Shown piece after piece: positions 55,801-63,850 of a stretch of DNA of 64,000 bases. The notes beneath the pieces were generated by a model that saw nothing but the letters and a program-made list of their open reading frames with translations, was not told the origin of the DNA and ran no database searches. This stretch comes from Chitinophaga pinensis. Its GTDB lineage: Bacteria > Bacteroidota > Bacteroidia > UKL13-3. The translations under genes and the position numbers were made by a program. The DNA lies in assembly GCA_945898275.1 (NCBI GenBank), contig CAMDHZ010000012.1, forward strand, positions 29,338 through 93,337, given 5' to 3'. Position 1 is the first letter of the stretch; each line of letters starts with the position of its first letter.

Positions 55801-55967
55801 TGGCCTTGGGAGCTGGCGCAAAAAGTAGGGTAAGCATGGGAATGGTAATTATTGGCGGCTTGCTGTTCTCTGGATTTTTGACGCTTTATGTTATACCTGT
55901 GGTGTATCAATTTTTCTCTGGAAAAAGAAAGCATGCCCACGATGAAATAGAAGAAAATAACGCATGA
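52881..55967 (+). CDS. RND multidrug efflux pump (HAE1 family)
   Basis: Inner-membrane trimeric proton/drug antiporter. RPVLAIVLSILILLFGAISF is TM1, FPSIDPPIITVRTNYTGANP follows, GLVVDDGIVVTENIFKKIEQG is TM4 with the two proton-relay aspartates (VDD), and SRLRPIMMTSLATMLGALPIAL is the late conserved block. It has 1028 aa, full length. It overlaps the downstream TolC gene by four bases (55964-55967, ATGA), forming a complete pump operon. Confidence 0.96.
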   Translation: MSIASTSINRPVLAIVLSILILLFGAISFNFLGVREFPSIDPPIITVRTNYTGANPDIIESQITEPLEKAINGIAGIRSISSSSNQGSSIITVEFTLGSNLEEAANDVRDKVSQSIRQLPQDIDAPPVVSKADANSDAIVSLTLQSDTRSKLELNDYAENVVMERLQTIPGVSSIQIWGQKRYAMRLWLDPIKLSAYGLTPLDVRTILERENVELPGGKLSGDNTELSIKTLGRFSTEEEFNQIILKAEGDQTVRLGDVGMAVLGAENEETILKSSGVTMIGLGLVPQPGANYIEIADEFYKRYDQFKNEVPADIKLDIALDNTRFVRTSITEVTETLLIAFILVVLIIFIFFRDWLIAFRPLVDIPVSLIGAFFIMYLAGFSINILTLLAIVLATGLVVDDGIVVTENIFKKIEQGMKPRQAAIEGTNEIFFAVIATSITLAVVFLPIIFIEGFVGRLFREFGVVVAGAVLISAFVSLTLTPVLNVYLQRKDSKHTKLYTRTEPYFQKLNDSYAASLNSFFDNKWLAWLMIGLSVVIIFLVGGALPSELSPLDDRGWMRLSVTAPEGASFEYTDRYMGQISKVLDDSVPEKRLTLEVTAPGFIGSGAANTGFVRIILKDQEDRKRSQQQIANQLGKQLSGINAVKTFVIQDQTISGSGGSRSGLPVQFILQNQDFSKIQSYLPKFLEEANKSNIFMGVDVNLKFNRPELEIRIDREKARNLGVSVQTIAQTLQLTYGGVRYGYFNMNGKQYQVIGQVDRANRDAPVDLKSLYVRNDKGQLIQLDNIVTAGEQSSPPQLYHYNRYKAATVSAGLAPGRTLGEGIDEMKRIGKVVLDDSFTTDLSGPSRDFSESSSNTLFAFLLALVLIYLVLAAQFESFVDPIIIMFTVPLALAGALLTLWYFDQSMNIFSQIGIIVLLGLVTKNGILIVEFANQKREQGLPKLQAVKEAAVSRLRPIMMTSLATMLGALPIALALGAGAKSRVSMGMVIIGGLLFSGFLTLYVIPVVYQFFSGKRKHAHDEIEENNA

Positions 55968-57262
55968 AAAAAAGTTTGATATTCTTAAGCTTATGCTTAC
56001 TCAGCGGCTTGGGTCAAACCCAAACTATATTGAGCTTGAAAGATGCTTTAACCTTAGCCATTGAGAATAACTTTTCCATAGCCTTGGTGAAAAACGAACG
56101 CGATGCTGCCCATATCAGCAATAGTATTGGTGCAGCAGGCATGCTACCCTCTTTAAATGGAACGGTTAACCAAGACAACCAAGTTACCAATACCAAACAA
56201 ACCTTTTTAAATGGCAATGAGAACAACAGAGATGGGGCAAAATCTCGCTCATTGAATGCAGGGGTTGAAATGAGTTGGACCATTTTTAATGGCATGAAAA
56301 TGTTTGCCACCAAAACTAAGCTGGCCGAGTTTGAGACCATGGGCGACCTAAAAGTGCGCATGCAAATGGAGCAAGTTTTGGCCAGGGTTTCAAAGGCTTA
56401 TTATGATGCTGTGTTAAGTAAAGCACAAGTTAAATCTGCCGAAAAGTTTTTAGCCATTAGTAAGAAGAGAATTGATGTGGCCAAGGCAAAAGTTGAAACT
56501 GGCAAAAGTGCAAAATCTGAATGGCTAAAGGCACAAGTTTATTATAATGCAGATTTTGCCAACTACAGACGTTTGTTAACCCAATACGAAAACAGTAAGC
56601 TCGGTTTGAACCAACTGATGACGCAAGATTTAAACTATAGGTTTGAAGTAACAGATAGTATTGAACCAAAGGAATCGATGCAATTAGATGCCTTAAAGAA
56701 AGCTGGGTTAGAAAATAATAATGGACTTCAAATGGCGAAGCGTAATTTGGAAATTAACCATTTATTGATCAAAGAAATTAATGCAGAACGCTTGCCAAGT
56801 TTGCAACTGAGGAGTGGTTACAATTATAATACATCCAATTCGGAAGCCGGCTTTTTACAAAGTGCACGTAACAATGGTTATCATTATGGTGCTGGATTAA
56901 GTTGGAACTTGTTTAATGGCAATGACGTAAACAGAAGAACAAGCCTTGCGAAAATTGGGGAGAAAACGGGAGAATACATTTATAAAGACTCTTTGTTAAG
57001 GTTTGAGTTGAACTTGCAGCAAGCCTTCAACATGTATCAAACCAATTTGGAGTTATGGCATTTTGAAGAAAGCAATTTAGAGATAGCCAAACAAAATTAT
57101 GAAATTGCGCAAGACCAATATGGCCAAGGCATCATCAGCATGAATGATTTGAGGGAAGCAGAGGTAATATACCTACAAAACGTAGATAGGTTATTGGTAG
57201 CAAAATATAATGCTAAGGTAAGTGAGTTGGAGTTATTGAGACTGAGCGGTAGTTTGGGGTAG
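55964..57262 (+). CDS. TolC-family outer-membrane efflux protein
   Basis: Outer-membrane channel for the RND pump. The signal peptide SLIFLSLCLLSGLGQTQ is followed by LSLKDALTLAIENNFSIALVKNERDAA and the second OEP repeat (ALKKAGLENNNGLQMAKRNLEIN). The end has YGQGIISMNDLREAEVIYLQNVDRLL. It is 432 aa. The operon of adaptor, pump and TolC is complete, so this is probably the dedicated partner rather than the type I channel at 34-35 kb. Confidence 0.92.
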   Translation: MKKSLIFLSLCLLSGLGQTQTILSLKDALTLAIENNFSIALVKNERDAAHISNSIGAAGMLPSLNGTVNQDNQVTNTKQTFLNGNENNRDGAKSRSLNAGVEMSWTIFNGMKMFATKTKLAEFETMGDLKVRMQMEQVLARVSKAYYDAVLSKAQVKSAEKFLAISKKRIDVAKAKVETGKSAKSEWLKAQVYYNADFANYRRLLTQYENSKLGLNQLMTQDLNYRFEVTDSIEPKESMQLDALKKAGLENNNGLQMAKRNLEINHLLIKEINAERLPSLQLRSGYNYNTSNSEAGFLQSARNNGYHYGAGLSWNLFNGNDVNRRTSLAKIGEKTGEYIYKDSLLRFELNLQQAFNMYQTNLELWHFEESNLEIAKQNYEIAQDQYGQGIISMNDLREAEVIYLQNVDRLLVAKYNAKVSELELLRLSGSLG

Positions 57263-57275
57263 GATTACGAAAGAG

Positions 57276-57785
57276 TTAATTTGTTGTAAAAAGAAGTAAT
57301 TCCTTTGCTAAATGCTTTTGTTTTTTTCGGTCTAAACTAAAAAGTGCTTTTTCATCATAATACATGGTTCTAAGGTTCAAGTAAATTTTACCATCCATTG
57401 GTATCATCACTATTTTTTCAATTCTACCCCAAGTTCCTTCACTTCTAAAAATCACCCAATCAGAATGATTGGTATTTCTCAACCACTCCTTTTGCGTCCC
57501 AAAAGACATGATAAGAGCATGATTTTCTTCTTTGCTTTTACTTATCTCAACTGGAAATAAATTACGGCCATTCAGTCTAAAATAAATCAATAAAAGCAAA
57601 AGGAAGCTAAGTAAACCAAAAATCAAATATGCCCAAAAGGTATTTAACTTAAAGCCCAACTGAACAAATAAAATTAGCGTGGCAAGAGCACCAACATAAC
57701 TTCTGAAATTTGGCCACCAATGATCCAACTCATCTTTATCTATTTTTTTACGTGATACCATTTTTAGAATCTGCGTTTGGTCCAT
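57276..57785 (-). CDS. Hypothetical two-helix membrane protein
   Basis: No family recognised. Two close transmembrane helices (SYVGALATLILFVQLGF and FWAYLIFGLLSFLLLLLIYF) lie at about residues 30-70. The remaining about 95 residues form a cytoplasmic beta-rich domain (NHALIMSFGTQKEWL, VIFRSEGTWGRIEKIVMIP, KIYLNLRTMYYDE) resembling the PH-like C-terminal domain of YcxB-type proteins. 169 aa. It is convergent with the RND operon; the gap upstream (57786-58028) holds no clear gene. Confidence 0.6.
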   Translation of the reverse strand: MDQTQILKMVSRKKIDKDELDHWWPNFRSYVGALATLILFVQLGFKLNTFWAYLIFGLLSFLLLLLIYFRLNGRNLFPVEISKSKEENHALIMSFGTQKEWLRNTNHSDWVIFRSEGTWGRIEKIVMIPMDGKIYLNLRTMYYDEKALFSLDRKKQKHLAKELLLFTTN

Positions 57786-58028
57786 AAGTTTTTTATTATT
57801 GCTTGATTCAATGGCAATTTACGATCGTTTAATGTTACTACAAACTCAGGAGTTTTAAATGATGATTTCGCTTAGGTTGTTGTTACTCTATCACTTCACT
57901 TAAAATGGATATAGGTTGGATTAGTTGAATTAATAGTTTTTCACCGGCATCATATAATACCTGAAAATCTATAATGCACTCCCAACAACCACTGGGTAGC
58001 ACTATGTTTAATCACTCCATCATTCATT

Positions 58029-58490
58029 TTATCCCCTAAAAATGCGCTTATCAAAAGGGAACTTCACAATTTCAACAACTGATAGTCTTTTAAAATCTTG
58101 ATGATTTGGATTAATTAAAGCATTATAATCACCTTGGGTTACAACAGAAGGAATTTTAAGAACACAGTATTCATTTTCTATTACAAACCGGTCGCCAATT
58201 TTTTGAGTATAACTTGGATGTGGAAATAGATTCCAATCTTCTGGCAAATCACTTTTAGATAGGGTTTTAATTGAAACACCATCTGGTACATTTATAGTCA
58301 TCATTACATAATCGTCTGGAAGGGTTGCCAATGTAAAATGGACTGCAACTTCTGCCATTGCCAAAGACCTATTTAAAGCTGTATATATGAGCTCAACACC
58401 AATTGAATTCCATCTCGCACCTCGAATTGCCGCTCCCTTTCCTGAGAGCGGTTCCGCAAATTTTTCTCTTACAAGCCTAAAGACTTCCAT
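58029..58490 (-). CDS. RES-domain toxin (NAD+-degrading)
   Basis: RES domain, found in type II toxins that act on NAD+. MEVFRLVREKFAEPLSGKGA, then GARWNSIGVELIYTALNRSLAMAEVAVH hold the R-x-W and E residues expected of the active site, and FPFDKRIF ends the domain. It is 153 aa. It is preceded on the same strand by its cognate antitoxin with a one-base gap, the standard antitoxin-first order for this family. Confidence 0.88.
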   Translation of the reverse strand: MEVFRLVREKFAEPLSGKGAAIRGARWNSIGVELIYTALNRSLAMAEVAVHFTLATLPDDYVMMTINVPDGVSIKTLSKSDLPEDWNLFPHPSYTQKIGDRFVIENEYCVLKIPSVVTQGDYNALINPNHQDFKRLSVVEIVKFPFDKRIFRG

Positions 58491-58491
58491 C

Positions 58492-58995
58492 CTAAACTAA
58501 TATACCATGGTTTATTCGGGTGAATTCTGCAATCACCATTTCTTTTCCATAAGAATCTTTAAGAAGTTCTTTGGGCATTAAATTACCAAACGCGTAATTT
58601 GGGGTGTTTAGCCAAAGCAACAATTTCTCTGAATTTCCAAATACTTCAAGACCAAGTTTGGTTACTTCGGCCATTTCAATAATTTTTTCTGAATGAATTG
58701 GTTTAAAGTGGTGATTGTTGTTTAACTTATATCGCTGCAAAGATTTGGTTGAAACATTGAGAAAGTCCGCCCAATCGCCTTCAGTAAAAGGAGCATAAAG
58801 TTGTATTAAATCAAAAATTTTGTATGGAAATCCAGCTCTAATGGCTCCAATAATCAACATCTTATTGTCTAAAAAATCGTTAAAAGTCGTTTCTTTCTTT
58901 GCACCTTTTTGATAAACAACTAAATCAGAATGCTTAAGAAACATTGAAATTTCTTTATTTAACTGGGTTTCTAAATTTACTTTTAAAGCTGTCAT
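58492..58995 (-). CDS. Xre/ParS-type antitoxin of the RES toxin
   Basis: DNA-binding antitoxin with an Xre-like helix-turn-helix (FTEGDWADFLNVSTKSLQRYKL) and the C-terminal ParS toxin-binding region (EVFGNSEKLLLWLNTPNYAFGNLMPKELL), the latter being a DUF2384-like segment. The track starts at ATG 59013; I chose ATG 58995 (MTALKVNLE) because the likely -7 box at 59021-59028 would leave almost no leader for the earlier start. Either may be used. It lies one base before the toxin gene. Confidence 0.8.
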   Translation of the reverse strand: MTALKVNLETQLNKEISMFLKHSDLVVYQKGAKKETTFNDFLDNKMLIIGAIRAGFPYKIFDLIQLYAPFTEGDWADFLNVSTKSLQRYKLNNNHHFKPIHSEKIIEMAEVTKLGLEVFGNSEKLLLWLNTPNYAFGNLMPKELLKDSYGKEMVIAEFTRINHGILV

Positions 58996-59011
58996 AACTT
59001 CGTTATTATAC

Positions 59012-59036
59012 ATTTGTCCTCAAAAATAAGACAAAT
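59012..59036 (-). promoter_or_regulatory. Inverted repeat overlapping promoter of the TA operon
   Basis: ATTTGTC/GACAAAT arms (59012-59018 and 59030-59036) flank TATTTTTG read on the minus strand, which fits the -7 TAnnTTTG box. An antitoxin bound to this repeat would block the promoter, the usual autoregulation of TA operons. The -33 box is weak (TTG about 23 bases upstream). Confidence 0.5.
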
Positions 59037-59074
59037 TTCTTTATGTTTCTACAATTAATCATATCCTTCAAAAC

Positions 59075-59362
59075 CTACCGATACTTAAGCCTTGTTTCTG
59101 CCTTTTGCCTCATTCTGTCTATAATTAGTTTTGCCAATTCTGGTGCAATGTCTTTGGCTGAACCAAATGCAAATACAGCTTTCACTTTTTGCTCGTTTAC
59201 ATCAATTTTGTACAGCAGTTGTAAAAGCGTTTCCATTTCGTTTAACAGCAAATAAACCAATCGCGCTTCGAGTTCCTCTTGTATTTGTGTAGCATCTAAC
59301 GCTAGGTTCAAACCGAATTCTTTTGAAAGTAACTCCCCTGTAATTTTTTCTACTTCACTCAC
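59075..59362 (-). CDS. Conserved-looking small helical protein of unknown function
   Basis: A 95-aa acidic protein with long amphipathic helices (QEELEARLVYLLLNEMETLLQLLYKID and DIAPELAKLIIDRMRQKAETRL). It reads as a soluble cytoplasmic protein. Codon use looks coding. I do not recognise the family. It is divergent from aconitase and downstream of it, on the same strand, are the TA genes. A GGTTCAAACC copy lies inside it (59305). Confidence 0.6.
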   Translation of the reverse strand: MSEVEKITGELLSKEFGLNLALDATQIQEELEARLVYLLLNEMETLLQLLYKIDVNEQKVKAVFAFGSAKDIAPELAKLIIDRMRQKAETRLKYR

Positions 59363-59508
59363 ACTCAGCTATATTTTTTTAACAAATATACCCAAATTGC
59401 TACAGCCTTTTGACAAAGATTTCCTTATTTTGCGCCGTGTTTAAAATCCTTGGTTCAAACCAACTTTTAAATCTCTCTTTTGTTTATTTATTAAACCAAA
59501 ATAAGAAT

Positions 59509-61776
59509 ATGGTATTTGATTTAGAAATGATTAAGGCAGTGTACGATCGCATGCCTTCGCGCATTGCAGCCGCTCGTAAAGCTGTTAACAAGCCTTTAAC
59601 CCTTTCAGAAAAGATTTTGTACAGCCACCTTACCCAAGGCGATGCTGCTGAGGCTTATGGCCGTGGTAAAAGCTACGTAGATTTTAATCCAGACCGCGTG
59701 GCCATGCAAGATGCTACTGCCCAAATGGCTTTGCTTCAGTTTATGCAAGCTGGGCGCCCTAAAGTAGCGGTGCCTTCTACTGTGCATTGCGATCACTTAA
59801 TTACAGCCAAAGTTGGTGCAGCGCAAGACTTAGCAACTGCTAATAGTGAAAGCAAAGAAGTATATGATTTCCTAGCTTCTGTTTCTAACAAATACGGTAT
59901 TGGATTTTGGAAACCAGGCGCAGGTATCATTCACCAAGTGGTTTTAGAAAATTACGCCTTCCCAGGAGGCATGATGATTGGTACAGACTCGCATACCGTT
60001 AACGCAGGCGGACTAGGAATGGTTGCCATTGGTGTGGGTGGTGCAGATGCTTGTGATGTGATGGCTGGCCTACCTTGGGAACTAAAATTCCCTAAACTTA
60101 TTGGGGTTAAACTTACCGGTAAGTTAAATGGTTGGACTGCTCCTAAAGATGTAATTTTAAAAGTGGCAGGTATCCTTACCGTAAAAGGTGGAACTGGTGC
60201 TATTGTTGAATATTTTGGTGAAGGTGCCACCAGCATGAGCTGCACAGGTAAAGGTACCATTTGTAACATGGGCGCAGAAATTGGTGCTACCACTTCTACC
60301 TTTGGTTATGACGATAGCATGGAACGCTACCTACGTGCTACTGGAAGAAATGAAGTGGCTGATTTAGCTAACGGCATTAGAGAACATTTAACTGGTGACC
60401 CAGAAGTATATGCAAATCCAAATGACTATTTCGACCAAGTAATTGAAATTAACTTAGACGAATTAACCCCACACTTAAACGGACCGTTTACACCAGATTT
60501 AGCTACGCCTGTGGCTGAAATGAAAGAAGCGGCAGCTAAAAACGGCTGGCCTTTAAAAGTAGAATGGGGCTTGATTGGTTCTTGTACTAACTCTTCTTAC
60601 GAAGACTTATCAAGAGCGGCTTCTATCGCACGCCAAGCCATTGAAAAAGGTTTGAGCACTAAAGCTGAATTTGGTATTAACCCGGGCTCTGAGCAGGTAA
60701 GATTTACTGCGGATAGAGATGGTTTGTTAAAAACCTTTACCGACCTTAATGCGAGCATTTTTACCAATGCTTGTGGACCTTGCATTGGCATGTGGGACCG
60801 CGTAGGTGCTGAGAAAGCTGAGAAAAACACAATTGTTCATTCTTTCAATAGAAACTTTGCCAAGCGTGCAGATGGTAACCCAAATACCTATGCATTTGTG
60901 GCCTCGCCAGAAATGGTAGCTGCCATTGCCATTGCAGGTGATTTATCGTTTAACCCAATTACCGATACTTTAACCAATAACAAAGGTGAGCAAGTGAAAT
61001 TAGACGCTCCTTTTGGCGATGAATTGCCAACCAAAGGCTTTGATGTAGAAGATGCAGGTTACCTTGCACCTGCTGCTGATGGCAGTGGTGTGCAAGTGGC
61101 AGTCTCTCCTACTTCTGACCGTTTGCAATTACTAGACCCTTTTGCAGCTTGGGAAGGTACCGACTTAAAAGGCTTAAAGCTTTTGATAAAGGCAAAAGGT
61201 AAATGTACAACCGACCATATCTCAATGGCTGGACCTTGGTTAAAATACCGTGGACACTTAGACAATATCTCTAACAACATGTTGATTGGAGCTGTTAACT
61301 ATTTTAACGAGAAAACAGATAGTGTAAAAAATCAATTGAGTGGCGAATACCAATCGGTGCCAAAAGTACAACGCAGTTACAAAGCCCAAGGCATTGGCTC
61401 TATTGTAGTAGGTGATGAGAACTATGGCGAAGGATCGAGCCGCGAGCATGCAGCGATGGAGCCGCGTCATTTGGGTGTGCGTGCGGTATTGGTAAAATCA
61501 TTTGCCCGTATTCACGAAACCAACTTGAAAAAACAAGGTATGTTGGCTTTAACTTTTGCAGACAAAGCTGATTACGATAAATTCCAAGAGGATGATATCA
61601 TTGACATTATTGGTTTAACCTCATTTGCCCCAAATAAGAGCTTGCATTTAAGCCTTACCCATGCAGATGGTTCAACAGATACAATCGAAGTGAATCATAC
61701 GTACAATGAGCAACAAATTGAGTGGTTTAAAGCCGGTGGTGCTTTAAATATCATTCGCGCCCAAGTGGGAGCATAA
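59509..61776 (+). CDS. acn: Aconitate hydratase
   Basis: Iron-sulfur enzyme that isomerises citrate to isocitrate. ATG 59509 ([18 protein letters not shown]) is preferred; the track's 33-residue extension starts from TTG inside the promoter region. The mitochondrial-type 4Fe-4S ligands are visible: C359 in [12 protein letters not shown] and C422-G-P-C425 in [25 protein letters not shown] is the C-terminal swivel motif. The 755-aa length fits. It ends in a strong terminator. Confidence 0.96.
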   Translation: MVFDLEMIKAVYDRMPSRIAAARKAVNKPLTLSEKILYSHLTQGDAAEAYGRGKSYVDFNPDRVAMQDATAQMALLQFMQAGRPKVAVPSTVHCDHLITAKVGAAQDLATANSESKEVYDFLASVSNKYGIGFWKPGAGIIHQVVLENYAFPGGMMIGTDSHTVNAGGLGMVAIGVGGADACDVMAGLPWELKFPKLIGVKLTGKLNGWTAPKDVILKVAGILTVKGGTGAIVEYFGEGATSMSCTGKGTICNMGAEIGATTSTFGYDDSMERYLRATGRNEVADLANGIREHLTGDPEVYANPNDYFDQVIEINLDELTPHLNGPFTPDLATPVAEMKEAAAKNGWPLKVEWGLIGSCTNSSYEDLSRAASIARQAIEKGLSTKAEFGINPGSEQVRFTADRDGLLKTFTDLNASIFTNACGPCIGMWDRVGAEKAEKNTIVHSFNRNFAKRADGNPNTYAFVASPEMVAAIAIAGDLSFNPITDTLTNNKGEQVKLDAPFGDELPTKGFDVEDAGYLAPAADGSGVQVAVSPTSDRLQLLDPFAAWEGTDLKGLKLLIKAKGKCTTDHISMAGPWLKYRGHLDNISNNMLIGAVNYFNEKTDSVKNQLSGEYQSVPKVQRSYKAQGIGSIVVGDENYGEGSSREHAAMEPRHLGVRAVLVKSFARIHETNLKKQGMLALTFADKADYDKFQEDDIIDIIGLTSFAPNKSLHLSLTHADGSTDTIEVNHTYNEQQIEWFKAGGALNIIRAQVGA

Positions 61777-61793
61777 GACTTTTTATATCTACT

Positions 61794-61822
61794 AAAAAAG
61801 CCCCGCGTTGCGGGGCTTTTTT
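61794..61822 (+). terminator. Rho-independent terminator of acn
   Basis: AAAAAA-GCCCCGC-GTT-GCGGGGC-TTTTTT: a 7-bp GC-only stem framed by A- and T-runs, 17 bases after the stop codon. Confidence 0.95.
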
Positions 61823-62098
61823 GTTTTATAACCAGCTATTGATTTTCCACTTTAAACTTTCTTAAATGGTAATTTGGAGCTACCGAAAACGAAGTGCTTC
61901 TGTGTATATCTGTGCGATCTGTGAGCCACATTTTTTCTCACAGATGCCACAGATGTTCATAGATTTTGTATGTGGAGGCTGTTGGCACCTAGCATATGGC
62001 GGAATATCGGTCACCGAGCGGCAGCCGAGGTGCCAGAGTGTTATCACTTCTACCCTCCCCTAGAGCTTCCTTTTGCATTCATGGGCAGTTTAAAACAA
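61823..62098. other. Gene-free stretch with inverted repeats
   Basis: No gene is supported. Arms ATCTGTGCGATCTGTGAG (61908-61925) and its near-complement (61937-61954) form an 18-bp stem with two mismatches around an 11-base loop. Further on, GGCACCT and AGGTGCC (about 61985 and 62028) face each other around a GC-rich loop with CCGAGCGG/GCCGAGG. The GC-rich patch 61980-62040 differs from its surroundings. Confidence 0.5.
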
Positions 62099-62144
62099 AC
62101 CCTCTTTTGGGTATTTTATTAATCAACAGGATTGGGTATGTTTG
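62099..62144 (+). promoter_or_regulatory. Hairpin plus TATGTTTG promoter module (sister of the mrr module)
   Basis: ACCC-TCTTTT-GGGT (62099-62112) followed by ATTTT, then 24 bases from the hairpin a -7 box TATGTTTG (62137-62144). The spacing from GGGT to the -7 box equals that at 13345-13370, and 15 of 24 spacer bases agree by my count, including ATTTT at one end and TGGG at the other. It is 71 bases before the next gene. Confidence 0.55.
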
Positions 62145-62215
62145 ATTTATAAACGATATAAAGATTGGTGTAATAAAACACCCAATTTTAGCTCGACACG
62201 TCAAAGTAACAAACA

Positions 62216-62830
62216 ATGGGACTTTTAGATTTATTTAAAAAGGGTAAGCAACCTCACAATTTGACAACGGATAATGGCGTGTTAGGGCCAACATTTCTTG
62301 ATGGTTTAACCGAACCTATTCAAAATCCAAAGGACTTGCATCCTCACGAATGGCGAAGGCGACTGAAAACTGCTTCGGGACAAACAAAATTTAAAATCAA
62401 GTTTTATGGACAGCTGCACGAAGAATATAAAAATTTAATTGTTGGGACAGCCTTTGCTCCTTCATTGGTTTTTGCAGTGGATACTTCAACTGGGCAAGAA
62501 ATTTTATTGTTTGACGGTTGCAAACACGGCTACAACGCTTTGTTCTGCGACACATTTACAGACGAACAAATTACAAGCAGATCAGCGAAAAATTTCTATA
62601 CAGACCAAGAGGGTAAAGACACGTTTGAAATTGTTATTTCGACTTATAACGGAGTTGACTATGAAGAAGAGTTTGCAGACGAAGTTAACGAAAATGGTTT
62701 GATAGAACTTATTGACGGAACAAAAATTGACTTTGAAAAAGTAAAGCGAAACGGATACGACACCTTACAAATTTGGGCGATTAATGATATCGGAAAAAAA
62801 ATTGAACTTGTTTCAGAAGAACTTGCTTAA
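62216..62830 (+). CDS. Hypothetical cytoplasmic protein behind the promoter module
   Basis: I do not recognise it. 204 aa, MGLLDLFKKGKQPHNLTTDN at the N-terminus (a short amphipathic helix), then beta-rich sequence (TKFKIKFYGQLHEEY, APSLVFAVDTSTGQEILLFDGC, FEIVISTYNGVDYEEEF) with many acidic residues. No signal peptide or membrane helix. The pattern resembles small immunity-like or cassette-borne proteins, but that is inference. Codon use looks coding. It is followed after 32 bases by the membrane-protein gene. Confidence 0.6.
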   Translation: MGLLDLFKKGKQPHNLTTDNGVLGPTFLDGLTEPIQNPKDLHPHEWRRRLKTASGQTKFKIKFYGQLHEEYKNLIVGTAFAPSLVFAVDTSTGQEILLFDGCKHGYNALFCDTFTDEQITSRSAKNFYTDQEGKDTFEIVISTYNGVDYEEEFADEVNENGLIELIDGTKIDFEKVKRNGYDTLQIWAINDIGKKIELVSEELA

Positions 62831-62862
62831 CGAAAAGAAAACTAGCTATAAGCTGTAACATT

Positions 62863-63426
62863 ATGAAGACACCGAAAAAGGATAAGTTAAATTGGTTCTA
62901 TATTGGATTAGGATTATTTTTCAGCTTAAGTTTTCTTTGGGCAGACAAAAAGGACGTGGTAGAAAGTGAGCTTGAAACCAAAACAATTGTTGTAAGTCAG
63001 GACATTCAAAAAACAGGTGGAAGAAGTAACTATGAATACCGACTTTGGCCAAAAGAATATGCATGTTCCTTTGTAATTAAAACAGCGGGTGGTATTGCTG
63101 CTCATTGGGTCAATCTAGACAACATAACCCAAAATGACACTTTAATTATTAAAATTCATAATAGCAGGCTGGCAGACTTGAATAAGAAGTCTGAAGACAT
63201 ACCTATTTATTCGCTAATGAAAAACAACAAATGGGTTTATGACCTTGACAGTTATAATAAATCTCAAAAAAACTATGACAAAAGATGGAATGTAATTCTC
63301 ATCATTATGAGTATTTTATTTGTCTTAAGGGGGATGACAATTATATCAAGCAAGACAACTTATATTTTAGCGGCAATAAGTGCATCAATTATTATAACAC
63401 TTCGACTACTGAACCTATGGTGGTAA
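62863..63426 (+). CDS. Hypothetical membrane protein with extracytoplasmic domain
   Basis: No family recognised. 187 aa: one N-terminal hydrophobic helix (LNWFYIGLGLFFSLSFLWAD), an about 100-residue polar domain rich in beta structure, and two C-terminal helices (WNVILIIMSILFVLRGM and TYILAAISASIIITLRLLNL). It may be in one transcript with the preceding gene. It stands directly before the 22-bp repeat array. Confidence 0.6.
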   Translation: MKTPKKDKLNWFYIGLGLFFSLSFLWADKKDVVESELETKTIVVSQDIQKTGGRSNYEYRLWPKEYACSFVIKTAGGIAAHWVNLDNITQNDTLIIKIHNSRLADLNKKSEDIPIYSLMKNNKWVYDLDSYNKSQKNYDKRWNVILIIMSILFVLRGMTIISSKTTYILAAISASIIITLRLLNLWW

Positions 63427-63464
63427 TAATAAGGCCATTTTATTGCGGTTTCGGGTTGAACCAA

Positions 63465-63749
63465 CATGTTGTACCAAGCAGGTACCTAAGCAGAATAAAG
63501 CAAGAGTGAGGAGAAAGAGGTAAGGTACCCATGTTAATCCAAGGGGGTACACATGTTACACCAAGCGGGTACCTATGTTGTACCAAGCAGGTACCCATGT
63601 TATACCAAGCAGGTACCCATGTTGTACCAAGCAGGTACCCATATTATACCAAGCAGGTAACCATGTTATACCAAGCGGGTACCCATGTTAATCCAAGTGG
63701 GTAACCATGTTAATCCAAGGGGGTAACCATGTTAATCCAAGGGGGTACC
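63465..63749. repeat. 22-bp tandem-repeat array
   Basis: Ten contiguous 22-base units at 63530-63749, with a strict period, of the form CATGTTATACCAAGCAGGTA plus CC. The first unit and last three read AATCCAAGGGGG or close to it in the middle; most of the others read AYACCAAGC. One more full unit lies apart at 63465-63486. Between them and again after the array is TAAGCAG...GCAAGAG..GAGGAG (63487 and 63750). No spacers, so it is not a CRISPR. GGTACC (KpnI) sites recur. Confidence 0.9.
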
Positions 63750-63803
63750 TAAGCAGTATAGCGCAAGAGGGAGGAGCAAGAGTTCATGGAGCGAATAGAG
63801 GTA

Positions 63804-63826
63804 GCGTCTCATTAAATGTGTCTCTT
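63804..63826. repeat. Solo copy of an IS-end-like sequence
   Basis: GCGTCTCATTAAATGTGT at 63804 agrees at 16 of 18 positions with GCGTCCCATTAAGTGTGT at 63851, the likely left end of the downstream IS. It is 47 bases away and may be a remnant of an earlier insertion or a duplicated end. Confidence 0.5.
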
Positions 63827-63850
63827 CTTTATCAACCAATTTGGGCGGAA

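Noticed and set aside
57880-58024. Minus-strand fragment of about 38 codons (VLPSGCWECIIDFQVLYDAG...)
   Set aside because: It lacks a convincing start, and stops occur in the neighbouring frame; possibly a decayed gene, but not supportable.
59410-59508. N-terminal extension of aconitase
   Set aside because: It starts at TTG in an AT-rich leader, overlaps a dispersed-word copy, and aconitases of this type start near the MVFDLEMIK position.
63465-63749. CRISPR array
   Set aside because: Units are contiguous with no variable spacers, the 22-bp unit is the whole period, and no cas genes are nearby.
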